From positions 62,001-126,000 of the forward strand of contig NZ_FOTB01000003.1 in NCBI RefSeq assembly GCF_900114445.1: 64,000 nucleotides of DNA, written 5' to 3'. Below the pieces are notes generated by a model. It saw only the letters and a list, made by a program, of their open reading frames with translations. It was not told where the DNA came from and did no database searches. A program made the position numbers and the translations under genes. Of this stretch, positions 53,814-61,796 are shown in pieces (positions within the stretch are counted from its first letter, which is position 1; each line of letters starts with the position of its first letter). The stretch is from Salinicoccus halodurans (GTDB lineage: Bacteria > Bacillota > Bacilli > Staphylococcales > Salinicoccaceae).

Positions 53814-54551
53814 TTACCACCAGTTATTTGCTGCACGGAATTCCATCGCAGCGTCGATTGAGCCGTAACGTTCCTGTGCGTAATTGATCATGCCTTCTGT
53901 CTGTTCTTCAACAGAGCCAGTGCCCCATGATTCTTTAGTTTGGCCTAAGCCTTTGTAACCAAGCTCATTGACTGCGTTCGGGTCACCACTTGATTCGGGC
54001 ATAACAATGTTTTGCCACATAGCTTCTGTACCGCCGGCAGCCAGGAATTGCTCTTTAGTAGATCCGCCTGTTGCTTCTGATGATTCTGTGTTTTGTTCAG
54101 GTGCAGCTGCTTGAACGTCTTCTGATTGCTGTGTATTTTGCTCAGGCTGCTGTTGAGTTTCTTCAGTTACCTGAGGTGCACTTTCCTGTTGCTCTGTATT
54201 TGGAGCAACTTGTTGAGTCTGTTCATTGCTCTCTTCAGTTACTTGAGGTGCATCTTCTTGCTGTGCTGTTTCAGTTACTTCGTTTTGAGGTGTTTCATTA
54301 CTGTAGCCGCCATAAGACCACGTGTAATACGTACCATCTGATTCGAAGTTATAATTAACGCCGTCAACAGTGAAGTTATAGTTGTATTCACCTTCATGGA
54401 TCGGTGCGTTATTCAATTCGTTTGAATCGGCTTGAGCCATTTGCGCAAGCTCGCCTTTATTAATTTCTGACGCTTCTGCATTTTGATCTGCTGAGACGCC
54501 AGTTACTCCCAATCCTAATGCAAGTGTTGTAGTTAAGATAGTTTTCTTCAT
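53814..54551 (-). CDS. Secreted SceD/IsaA-like transglycosylase, copy 1
   Basis: 245 aa. Signal peptide MKKTILTTTLALGLGVTGVS with cleavage near Ala-Ser at 26-28; a short YNYNFTVDGVNYNFESDG module (55-85); a Gln/Glu/Thr-rich low-complexity linker (about 88-165); and a C-terminal transglycosylase-like domain with catalytic Glu in MPESSGDPNAVN, YKGLGQTKESWG and the terminal NNWW. Staphylococcal SceD and IsaA cleave peptidoglycan and belong to the WalR regulon. It is a tandem paralogue of the next gene, and its upstream region carries the same conserved block. Confidence 0.92.
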   Translation of the reverse strand: MKKTILTTTLALGLGVTGVSADQNAEASEINKGELAQMAQADSNELNNAPIHEGEYNYNFTVDGVNYNFESDGTYYTWSYGGYSNETPQNEVTETAQQEDAPQVTEESNEQTQQVAPNTEQQESAPQVTEETQQQPEQNTQQSEDVQAAAPEQNTESSEATGGSTKEQFLAAGGTEAMWQNIVMPESSGDPNAVNELGYKGLGQTKESWGTGSVEEQTEGMINYAQERYGSIDAAMEFRAANNWW

Positions 54552-54638
54552 AGTTCTTTCTTCCTCCAGATAATTATATATTAATCATGGTTGTTTTTAA
54601 GTCGTTATTAGCTAAACATATTTCTTAGCCTTGGTTTT

Positions 54639-54708
54639 TCAAGACAGTGACTAATATATCATGGAAATATCCCTGGCAGGTTACAGCCTAATAATAATGC
54701 AGTTACAA
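54639..54708 (-). promoter_or_regulatory. Conserved promoter block of sceD-like copy 1
   Basis: On the minus strand two TGTAAC half-sites (54707-54702 and 54685-54680) are 22 bp apart, followed by AGGGATAT, ATGATATATTAG and CACTGTCTTGA. The same block precedes copy 2 at 55755-55824. TGTWAH half-sites are the WalR motif, but the 16-bp gap differs from its usual 5-bp gap. Confidence 0.6.
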
Positions 54709-54896
54709 TCCCCGGTAGTGCGTGTAATAGGGTGTAATATTGATATCTCAGTGTATTCTTTCTGAATATTTTTAATGTCAAAGAAACAATCTGATGCTTT
54801 TGAAAAACTATATACGAACGACGATGTCAGAGTGTTTTTAAATATAATAGTCAAATTGAACAATCAAATTCTTAAGAACCGAGGAATTACAAAAGA

Positions 54897-54937
54897 AAAA
54901 CCCGCATTATATGGATTCTTCCATATAATGCGGGTTT
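54897..54937 (-). terminator. Terminator after sceD-like copy 2
   Basis: AAACCCGCATTATATGG pairs perfectly with CCATATAATGCGGGTTT, with an A-run (T-run on the minus strand) beyond it. Confidence 0.88.
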
Positions 54938-54958
54938 AAATTTTAATTGGTTTCGATT

Positions 54959-55666
54959 TTACCACCAGTTGTTTGCTGCACGGAATTGGATCGCAGCATC
55001 GATTGAACCATAACGTTCCTGAGCGTAGTTGATCATACCTTTTGTCTGTTCTTGAACAGAGCCAGTGCCCCATGATTCTTTAGTTTGACCAAGGCCTTTG
55101 TAGCCGTTTGGACTTACAGCGTTCGGGTTACCTGTTGATTCAGGCATAACAATATTTTGCCACATAGCTTCTGTACCGCCGGCAGCCAGGAATTGTGCCT
55201 TAGTAGAACCGCCAGTTGATTGTGTGCTTTGTTCAGGTGCAGCTGCTTGAACGTCTTCTGATTGCTGTGTATTTTGAGCAGGCTGCTCTTCAGTCACTTG
55301 TGGAGCTTCTTCAGTTACCTGAGGTGCCTCTTGTACTTGTTGCTGAGGTTGTGCTTCTTCAGTCACTTGTGGAGCTTCCTCTGTTTCAACTGCTTCATTT
55401 TGTGGTAGTTCATTACTGTAGCCACCATAAGACCATGTGTAGTTAGTACCATCTGATTCGAAGCTATAGTTAACGCCATTAACAGTGAAGTTATAGTTGT
55501 ATTCACCTTCGTGGATTGGCGCGTTATTCAATTCGCTTGAATTGGATTGAGCCATTTGCGCAAGCTCACCTTTGTTAATTTCTGATGCTTCTGCATTTTG
55601 GTCTGCTGCGAAACCAGTTACTCCCAATCCTAATGCAAGTGTCGTAGTTAAGATAGTTTTCTTCAT
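54959..55666 (-). CDS. Secreted SceD/IsaA-like transglycosylase, copy 2
   Basis: 235 aa. Nearly the same signal peptide (MKKTILTTTLALGLGVTGFA), YNYNFTVNGVNYSFESDG module and catalytic domain (MPESTGNPNAVS, YKGLGQTKESWG, NNWW) as copy 1; the two differ mainly in the Gln/Glu/Val-rich linker (about 88-155), where PQVTEEA-type units repeat a different number of times. The pair arose by tandem duplication including the promoter. Probably a WalR-controlled peptidoglycan hydrolase, like its staphylococcal counterparts. Confidence 0.92.
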   Translation of the reverse strand: MKKTILTTTLALGLGVTGFAADQNAEASEINKGELAQMAQSNSSELNNAPIHEGEYNYNFTVNGVNYSFESDGTNYTWSYGGYSNELPQNEAVETEEAPQVTEEAQPQQQVQEAPQVTEEAPQVTEEQPAQNTQQSEDVQAAAPEQSTQSTGGSTKAQFLAAGGTEAMWQNIVMPESTGNPNAVSPNGYKGLGQTKESWGTGSVQEQTKGMINYAQERYGSIDAAIQFRAANNWW

Positions 55667-55754
55667 AACTTTTTTCCTCCAGATAATTTTTATGTTATAT
55701 AGTAATTGTTATTTTTTATCGTGATGTGTAAAAATACTTTTAAACCTTACTTGT

Positions 55755-55824
55755 TCAAGACAGTGCCTAATATATCATGAATATATCCCTAGTGTGTTAC
55801 AGCTTGATAATAATGAAGTTACAA
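55755..55824 (-). promoter_or_regulatory. Conserved promoter block of sceD-like copy 2
   Basis: Two TGTAAC half-sites (55823-55818 and 55801-55796) with the same 22-bp period as copy 1, then AGGGATAT, CATGATATATTAGG and CACTGTCTTGA. The block is about 75 bp long and clearly more similar between the copies than the surrounding DNA. Confidence 0.6.
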
Positions 55825-55961
55825 AACCCGGTTACTTATGTAATCTTGATATATTCTTGTATTATTCCTGTATTATTTCTGAAAATTTTGTTATATAAAG
55901 GTTGTTTTGTGTCTTTTATATGTTTAATAACTGAAAATTTGTTAATTTCCGGGAGAGGGAT

Positions 55962-56142
55962 TAAAATTGAAACAGCGGGATATGGATACCCTGCATTTGA
56001 TCATATTGGAGAAATTGATATGCATTTGGAAGAACAAAAGAGAGTATATGATGACGGGAAAGCTTTAATAGGCTCTGATAAAGAGTGGATGTTTCCTGTT
56101 CGGCCTGCATACCAGTATGATGACAGTAAACAGATGGAATGA
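55962..56142 (+). CDS. Unrecognised small ORF or gene remnant before the TSUP gene
   Basis: An open frame from about 55962 to 56142 encodes around 60 residues that look protein-like (IETAGYGYPAFDHIGEIDMH, then DGKALIGSDKEWMFP and PVRPAYQYDD), preceded by GGGAGAGGG but with no standard start codon there; an internal ATG at 56020 would give 40 residues. The frame upstream, rich in hydrophobic residues, overlaps the promoter of sceD copy 2 and is not gene-like. It may be the 3' end of a deleted gene once upstream of the permease. Family not recognised. Confidence 0.35.
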
Positions 56143-56151
56143 GGAGGTCCT

Positions 56152-56898
56152 ATGGAAATACTGCCGGTCATTGCTGTATTATTTGTCGGCATCATTGTCG
56201 GTTTCGTCAACATTGTATCAGCGGGCGGTTCAATGCTCACGCTGCCGCTGTTGATATTCTTTGGGCTGCCGTCGAACGTTGCAAATGGAACGAATAGAAT
56301 CGCAATCATGGTCCAGAATGTGTTTGCTTTGTATCAGTTTCAGAAAAAAGGCCTCTTGAACTGGCGGCTCGGTCTACTGCTCGCAGTTCCGGCGACGGTT
56401 GCTTCAATATATGGGGCTGAAATTGCAGTCAATATCGCACACGGGACATTGGATACGCTGCTCGCAACGTTCATGATTATATTTGTGATATTGCTCATCA
56501 TCAAACCCCAGCGTTACATAGAAGGGAAGATCAATTCGAAAGTGTCACTGGTGCTGCTGTTTTTTGCGTTCATACTTATCGGTATATACGGCGGGGCCCT
56601 GCAGGCTGGTGTCGGATTCTTCATCATTCTCACACTGATGGTGCTGGTGCCAAGGATACCGATGGCCGACATGCATGGGATAAAGATTCTGGTTGTCACA
56701 ATCTACATATCTGTTTCGACCTTCGTCTTTATAGCCAATGACCTGGTCAACTGGAAGTTTGCCGCAGCATTATCGGTGGGTTCTGCCATCGGCGGTTTCA
56801 TGGGCGGTAAATACGCGAGTATACTGCCGGATAAACTGCTGCAGAGGATTCTGATTATCGCTATCATCTTTTTTGCCATCCTACTCTTTATCCGTTAA
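56152..56898 (+). CDS. TSUP (TauE/SafE) family permease
   Basis: 248 aa with seven to eight hydrophobic helices. The TSUP start GIIVGFVNIVSAGGSMLTLPLLIFFGLPSNVANGTNR and second-repeat GIYGGALQAGVGFFIILTL are diagnostic. Substrate probably a sulfur anion or organic acid; unknown. It is a different subgroup from the TSUP in the cys operon. GAGGAGG precedes ATG 56152, directly after the small ORF. Confidence 0.9.
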   Translation: MEILPVIAVLFVGIIVGFVNIVSAGGSMLTLPLLIFFGLPSNVANGTNRIAIMVQNVFALYQFQKKGLLNWRLGLLLAVPATVASIYGAEIAVNIAHGTLDTLLATFMIIFVILLIIKPQRYIEGKINSKVSLVLLFFAFILIGIYGGALQAGVGFFIILTLMVLVPRIPMADMHGIKILVVTIYISVSTFVFIANDLVNWKFAAALSVGSAIGGFMGGKYASILPDKLLQRILIIAIIFFAILLFIR

Positions 56899-56925
56899 AT
56901 ATGAAATAATTGACAGGACCGTTTC

Positions 56926-57996
56926 CTAATGATGGTCCTTTTTTGTTCTGGGCATTTCCATATTCACAAACGGCCGGTGATACTTAAGCTCACCTTTGAT
57001 TTGTGTGATGTTGACATTGTTTCCCCTGAGCCACTTGCCAAAGTCAAAAATGACAGGTGCCCTGTCAGGGCCGATGACAAACCATGCTTTTAATTCGTTA
57101 GGGAAGTACACGGATGTGTGTATCGTCCCGGCGGAAGCATCATATTTTTCTGAGAATACACCCTGTTCAGGACTGTTCATCACTTTAAAAGCCTGATAGG
57201 GGTTTGTGGAACTCTTTTGCCGGATTTGAATTGTCTTCTCCCTCTGACGCGTTTCTTCCTGACGGTAACGGTTTTCTTCATTAAGTAAATGAAAATGATT
57301 TGTACATACATTTGACTGACGGACGGCAACTCTTCTTGGTGATGCTTCCACAACGTAGGAGTGACCATCCGTATCCAAAAGGACATAGCTGAAGGAATGT
57401 CTGTGAGGAATGGTTTTCAATAAAGAAATGGCCTCGGCTGTGTTTGCACATGTTTCCAATATAAGGCGGGCGACCATGCTGCACATGAATCCATCACCTG
57501 CCATCTTACTGTGAGTAAAGTTGTAACCTGTCACCAGCCCTTTTTCATTCATGCCGTCTATACGTCCTGTAATTTGCATGCTCGGCGCGATAAAAGCATA
57601 TCCCTCGTCACTTGGCGCATAAAATAAATAACGCCCTTCATACCCTCGGGGATGACTGTCGTAATTACGCACCATATACTCTGTATCGGTGAAAATAGAG
57701 CAACCGCTTCTCTTGAATTCCAGATAGTATCCGCCAAATGACCGGAATGCCTTATCCATATCCATATCAAGTGCATCGGCAAGCCCCTGGATTTCATCCA
57801 GAATGGCCGGTGCGATATTTTTTATAATTTCCAAATATCTTTCCGGATCAATCATAAAATGCCTGTCCTTCTTCGGTCCCCATTGTTTTTCCCGGTTAGG
57901 TAAAATCGGGGAATCTTTAAGAAGTTTACCCTGGTAATATCCAAAATCATAATGAGTGCCTCTGAATTGAATGACATCACTGTAAAACTGCTTCAT
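56926..57996 (-). CDS. C45-family acyltransferase/hydrolase (Ntn fold)
   Basis: 356 aa. Cys99 in KRSGCSIF is the expected N-terminal nucleophile of the choloylglycine/acyl-CoA:6-APA acyltransferase-like C45 group; the RNYDSHPRGY segment (about 110) and the NEKGLVTGYNF motif are also typical. The mature start would arise by autoproteolysis, or the enzyme acts as a linear-amide C-N hydrolase. Substrate unknown. GGAGGTAAG precedes ATG 57996. Single gene. Confidence 0.83.
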   Translation of the reverse strand: MKQFYSDVIQFRGTHYDFGYYQGKLLKDSPILPNREKQWGPKKDRHFMIDPERYLEIIKNIAPAILDEIQGLADALDMDMDKAFRSFGGYYLEFKRSGCSIFTDTEYMVRNYDSHPRGYEGRYLFYAPSDEGYAFIAPSMQITGRIDGMNEKGLVTGYNFTHSKMAGDGFMCSMVARLILETCANTAEAISLLKTIPHRHSFSYVLLDTDGHSYVVEASPRRVAVRQSNVCTNHFHLLNEENRYRQEETRQREKTIQIRQKSSTNPYQAFKVMNSPEQGVFSEKYDASAGTIHTSVYFPNELKAWFVIGPDRAPVIFDFGKWLRGNNVNITQIKGELKYHRPFVNMEMPRTKKDHH

Positions 57997-58110
57997 ATTA
58001 TCTTACCTCCAGTCGGGTATTTCAAATCTCAAGGATGGGTCCTATGTGAAAAAATGATATAAAAAATTAATACATACGAATTTAAGCTTATCACAGCCAA
58101 AAATTAAATG

Positions 58111-58160
58111 AAAAAAACAGGGACAGCCCCATAAGTCATGGCCTGTCCCTGTTTATATTT
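58111..58160 (-). terminator. Terminator after the flotillin gene
   Basis: AAACAGGGACAG...CTGTCCCTGTTT stem with A-run on its left (T-run on the minus strand), between floT and the C45 gene. Confidence 0.82.
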
Positions 58161-58188
58161 GAGAGTTACATTAAGGTGCTATTTTGAA

Positions 58189-59685
58189 TCATTGCTGCTC
58201 ATCATTCTCTGCGGTGGGTTCATCATCACGGGAGTCCTGCTCTGTTTCTTTCTCTGCTTCTGCATCTCCCTTTTCACCGACTTCACTGAAATCCGCTTCT
58301 TCACTGCTGGAGAGATTTCCCAGGAAATTTTCCAAATCGAACCCGGTCATCTGTCCCATGCTTTCCTGAAGTTTGGCCATTGTCCCTGTTACGGTGTTCG
58401 GCAGTGACTGAAGCTGGTCACCGCTGCCGCTGTCCAGAACACGGATGGATTCGACGTTACTCATTGAATCGCTGACGGCTTTGGCGAATTCCGGCATGAT
58501 TTCGATGAGTTTTTCCAGAATGATGACGTCTTTGTGTTCTGCCATCGCTTTGGCACGGCGTTCAATCGCTTCAGCTTCGGCCATGCTTTTTTCTCTGATG
58601 ACTTCAGCTTCAGCCTTACCTTCAGCCATGCGGGATTCTGCTCTTGCTTCCGCGTCTTTAGTCTGGGCATAGTAATCCGCTTCAGCCTGCTGGCGGCGGA
58701 CTTCAACCTGCTGCTTCTCAAGCTGGACATCATTTTCGCGTTCCATCTGACGCAGCTTCAATTCGTTTTGTTTCTCCTGTTCACGGATCTCCAGACGCTG
58801 ACGTTCCACTTCTAAACGGCGTTCTTCCTCTTCCAGTTGACCGGCCGCTCTGGCAGCCGCATTTTCCTTCTCTGTTTCAGCAAGGATTTTGGCATCTTTT
58901 ATATCCTTCTCCTTGCGGCTTTCAGCAATATTCATCTCTCTCTTATATTGCTCATTGGAGATGTCCTCGTTGTCCTTGGCCTGCTGGATCTCTGTTTCAC
59001 GTCTGTTTTCAGATTCAGCAATTTCAGCTTCTTTCTTAACTCTGGCAATCTGAGGACGGCCCAGGTTTTCAAGATAATTTTCATCATCTCTCAAGTCGGA
59101 CAGACCAAGGGAAGTAATCTTGAAGCCCATTCTGTTTAACTGGTCCTGAGCAATCTCACGAACCTGTTCATTGAAACTCTCACGGTCTTTATTAATCTGC
59201 TCAACCGTCATCTTGGATAAAATTGCACGAAGGTTTGAGTTTAAGACTTCAGAGATTTCATGCTCAATATCTTTCTGATCTTTCCCGAGAAATTGTTCGG
59301 CATATTTGACGATGCCGTCGAGGTCATCAGCCACTTTCACTGTTGCAACAGCCTCGCCGTAGATTCCTACTCCTTCAAGTGTGTATACCTTTGGTGTTGA
59401 AATCTGCAGCTGGAATGATTTCAATGATACTCTTGTACCGGTTTGGAACAGCTTGAGCCTGTGGCCGCCGCCCCGGATGACTTTCATGTAACGTCCCTGG
59501 TCATCCTTATATATATTCGTCTCTTTGGATTCATCTCCCAGATTCGGGCCTGTAACGATAAGCGCCTCGTTGGAAGGGACAGTACGGTATCTGGCTTTCA
59601 TGAATAGGTACCAGATGATACCTGCGACAATAATGACTCCGATAATGAAGAGTACTGCGAGTAAAGTACCCGTGACTTCAAACAT
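58189..59685 (-). CDS. floT: Flotillin-like protein (FloT/YuaG)
   Basis: 498 aa. One N-terminal membrane segment (about 8-30), an SPFH domain (35-200, with VIRGGGHRLKLFQ and VYTLEGVGIYGEAVATVKV), a long charged coiled coil rich in Glu/Ala/Arg (200-390) and an acidic C-terminal tail. Flotillins scaffold ordered membrane microdomains. In B. subtilis the gene is paired with the NfeD protein YuaF; no NfeD gene is next to it here. AGGAG precedes ATG 59685. Confidence 0.95.
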   Translation of the reverse strand: MFEVTGTLLAVLFIIGVIIVAGIIWYLFMKARYRTVPSNEALIVTGPNLGDESKETNIYKDDQGRYMKVIRGGGHRLKLFQTGTRVSLKSFQLQISTPKVYTLEGVGIYGEAVATVKVADDLDGIVKYAEQFLGKDQKDIEHEISEVLNSNLRAILSKMTVEQINKDRESFNEQVREIAQDQLNRMGFKITSLGLSDLRDDENYLENLGRPQIARVKKEAEIAESENRRETEIQQAKDNEDISNEQYKREMNIAESRKEKDIKDAKILAETEKENAAARAAGQLEEEERRLEVERQRLEIREQEKQNELKLRQMERENDVQLEKQQVEVRRQQAEADYYAQTKDAEARAESRMAEGKAEAEVIREKSMAEAEAIERRAKAMAEHKDVIILEKLIEIMPEFAKAVSDSMSNVESIRVLDSGSGDQLQSLPNTVTGTMAKLQESMGQMTGFDLENFLGNLSSSEEADFSEVGEKGDAEAEKETEQDSRDDEPTAENDEQQ

Positions 59686-60013
59686 ATGTAGACTCCTATT
59701 CCTTTTTTATTTTATGAAAGTACGAAACGACTGAGTGACAAGGTCAAATCTACCCTCTTCTCCAGTATTCTATAATCAGAAAGCAACTTCAATGGTTAAC
59801 TCATATTTCTTTGGAATAAGTTTATTTTTAAACGTTTCCAGTAATCTGTACACTTTAGATGATGATTACGATTTTGATTATATGTCGTTCTACTCATTTA
59901 TCCTTCCAGTTTAATTATACAATAAGTAAAAAGTGAATTATAGACTGATTTTATACAGAATTTTAACCTATACTGTTGATAGCTTGAAAATCTATTATTC
60001 GGGAGTGTTGTAT
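59686..60013. other. Divergent intergenic region between floT and arr
   Basis: A/T-rich, with promoters for both genes presumed. A TTTAAACGTTTCC tract near 59828 is noted, but it does not fit cre well. No small gene or structured RNA seen. Confidence 0.4.
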
Positions 60014-60430
60014 ATGACTCATGATAAAAATGTTCTGGACAAAGGACCATTCTTGCACGGTACTAAGGCGGAACTGGAAATTGGAGATTTACTGGAACCA
60101 CAATTCGAGTCCAATTATCAGGATAAGAAATCAAATTATATTTATTTCACTGCAACTTTGGACGCAGCAAAATGGGGAGCAGAACTGGCCTCAGGTAATC
60201 TGAAAGAAAGGATATACCTTGTCGAGCCTGTGGGTGGATTTGAAAATGATCCCAACGTTACAGATAAACGGTTCCCGGGTAATCCTACCCGCTCGTACAG
60301 GTCCAAATCGGCTCTCAGAATAGTCGGTGAACTGGGTAAATGGGAAAGACATTCTGATGAAGAACTCAAAGGTATGCTGGATGGCCTGCAAAAGCTGCGC
60401 GAAGAAGGCAGGGATATAATATATGACTAG
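60014..60430 (+). CDS. arr: Rifampin ADP-ribosyltransferase (Arr family)
   Basis: 138 aa, the normal Arr length. The signature runs through almost intact: FLHGTKAELEIGDLLEP with the His-Gly-Thr motif, SNYIYFTATLDAAKWGAELA, ERIYLVEPVGGFENDPNVTD and KRFPGNPTRSYRSKSALRIV. Arr enzymes ADP-ribosylate the C23 hydroxyl of rifamycins and so inactivate them. The catalytic His, Tyr and Asp positions known from mycobacterial Arr appear kept. Start ATG 60014 after GGGAG. No integron, insertion sequence or plasmid gene flanks it, so it looks like a resident chromosomal copy. Confidence 0.93.
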   Translation: MTHDKNVLDKGPFLHGTKAELEIGDLLEPQFESNYQDKKSNYIYFTATLDAAKWGAELASGNLKERIYLVEPVGGFENDPNVTDKRFPGNPTRSYRSKSALRIVGELGKWERHSDEELKGMLDGLQKLREEGRDIIYD

Positions 60431-60446
60431 AATGCCGTTATCAGTA

Positions 60447-60476
60447 AAAAAACCCATGCCGCAGCATGAGCTTTTA
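60447..60476 (-). terminator. Terminator after the old-yellow-enzyme gene
   Basis: On the minus strand, GCTCATGC and GCATGGGT form a short stem followed by seven T residues, between convergent arr and the reductase gene. Confidence 0.65.
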
Positions 60477-60494
60477 GAATTATTTTAACGGTTA

Positions 60495-61628
60495 TTACTG
60501 TTCATCAGTACGCGGCAGCGGATAGAATCCATTATAAAGTTGTTTCCATAATGGTTCCGGCAGTCCATATTTGTCTTCTCTATCTGGATCAAATGCATTT
60601 ACAATATCGTCTTCTTTGCCTTCTTTGATCTTGCTGATGAAGTTGTAGTCCAGTAAAAGTGCCCTGCCTAATGCGATGAGTTCCACATTGCCGCCTTCTA
60701 TAGCGCCGAGGGCAGCGTCCGGGTTGAATACTGAACCGATACCAACGAGCGGCATGCGTCCGTCAATCCATTTGTGGAGCAGTTCTATGCGCTCGGTCCC
60801 TTCGTATCTGCCTTCACGTGTTTTTGAGTGCACATCTCCCAGTGAAGCGTGGAGGTAATCGAGGGGCTTATCAATCAATCTGTTGATAAGCTCTTTTGTG
60901 ATTTCCATGTTGATTCCCGGGGTTTCCGGTTCCTCCGGTGAAAATCTATAGCCGAGGATGAATTCATCCCCTGCATATTCATTTTTGGCTTTTACCACTT
61001 CGTCCACAATTTCTGCTGCGAATAAATATCGGTCTTCTCCCCATTCATCTGTGCGCTTATTAAAATGCGGGGATACGAACTGGTGAATTAGATAGTGATT
61101 GGCACCGTGGATTTCAACTCCGTCAAACCCTGCTTCAACGGCTCTGCGTGTCGCTTCACCGAATGCTCTGACTGTCTTCCCGATTTCTGTCTCAGTTATT
61201 TCACGGGCATCATGCTTTTCTGTTTCATCAAAACTTTGCAGTGTGATCGGACTTGGTGCCGCTGAATCCGCACCAGGTGTCAACCGGGGCAGAGCCTGCG
61301 CACCGCCATGGTGAATTTGGAGTATCGCTTTTGCGCCATTTTCCTTCATGGCATCCGCGACTTTTTTCAAACCTTCGATATCTGAATCCCGTACAACAGA
61401 AGGCTGACCCGGAAAAGCCTTGCCCAGATCAGTGACATTCGATGCTGCAGAGATCGCGAGACCGACATCCTTTGACATTTTTCCAATATAATCAATCTCC
61501 ATATCCGATGCGGTACCATCATCATTTGAAGAGACGTGGGTCATCGGAGCGAGTACAAATCTATTTCTCAGTTCAATACCGTTTGGAAGTTGAACAGTTT
61601 CAAACAAAGGTGCATATTTTTTATTCAT
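60495..61628 (-). CDS. NADH:flavin oxidoreductase (old yellow enzyme family)
   Basis: 377 aa FMN TIM barrel. ELRNRFVLAPMTHVSS at the start, the QIHHGGAQALP loop, GFDGVEIHGANHYLIHQFVSP with substrate-binding His and the C-terminal IALGRALLLD phosphate-binding region define the family. It reduces activated alkenes with NAD(P)H; the physiological substrate is unknown. GGAGG precedes ATG 61628. Confidence 0.93.
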   Translation of the reverse strand: MNKKYAPLFETVQLPNGIELRNRFVLAPMTHVSSNDDGTASDMEIDYIGKMSKDVGLAISAASNVTDLGKAFPGQPSVVRDSDIEGLKKVADAMKENGAKAILQIHHGGAQALPRLTPGADSAAPSPITLQSFDETEKHDAREITETEIGKTVRAFGEATRRAVEAGFDGVEIHGANHYLIHQFVSPHFNKRTDEWGEDRYLFAAEIVDEVVKAKNEYAGDEFILGYRFSPEEPETPGINMEITKELINRLIDKPLDYLHASLGDVHSKTREGRYEGTERIELLHKWIDGRMPLVGIGSVFNPDAALGAIEGGNVELIALGRALLLDYNFISKIKEGKEDDIVNAFDPDREDKYGLPEPLWKQLYNGFYPLPRTDEQ

Positions 61629-61762
61629 ATTTTTCTGCCTCCTACGCAGTCACATTATCATTTAACCAGTAATAATGTGAAATAAACAGCTTGTGGCAGC
61701 GGGAAGTGATATATGAAGTTCTCTGAAATAAGTGTTTCATGTAAAACAATCGCTATAAACTG

Positions 61763-61790
61763 AGCCGGAAGCGCTGGTATGCTTCCGGCT
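61763..61790. terminator. Hairpin after the aldo/keto reductase gene
   Basis: AGCCGGAAGC pairs perfectly with GCTTCCGGCT; no strong T-run, so a weak terminator for the minus-strand reductase gene. Confidence 0.5.
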
Positions 61791-61796
61791 GTACGT

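Larger units (their letters stand above)
54552..54958. other. Intergenic region between the two sceD-like genes
   Basis: Apart from the conserved promoter block of copy 1 and the terminator of copy 2, this holds only A/T-rich DNA. A 60-codon open frame at 54681-54863 (minus) overlaps the conserved block and shows no ribosome site or protein-like conservation; I do not regard it as a gene. Confidence 0.5.

Noticed and set aside
54681-54863. 60-codon minus-strand frame between the sceD-like genes
   Set aside because: Overlaps the conserved promoter block and has no ribosome site.
59826-59838. TTTAAACGTTTCC as a CcpA site in the floT-arr gap
   Set aside because: It fails the consensus at several positions.
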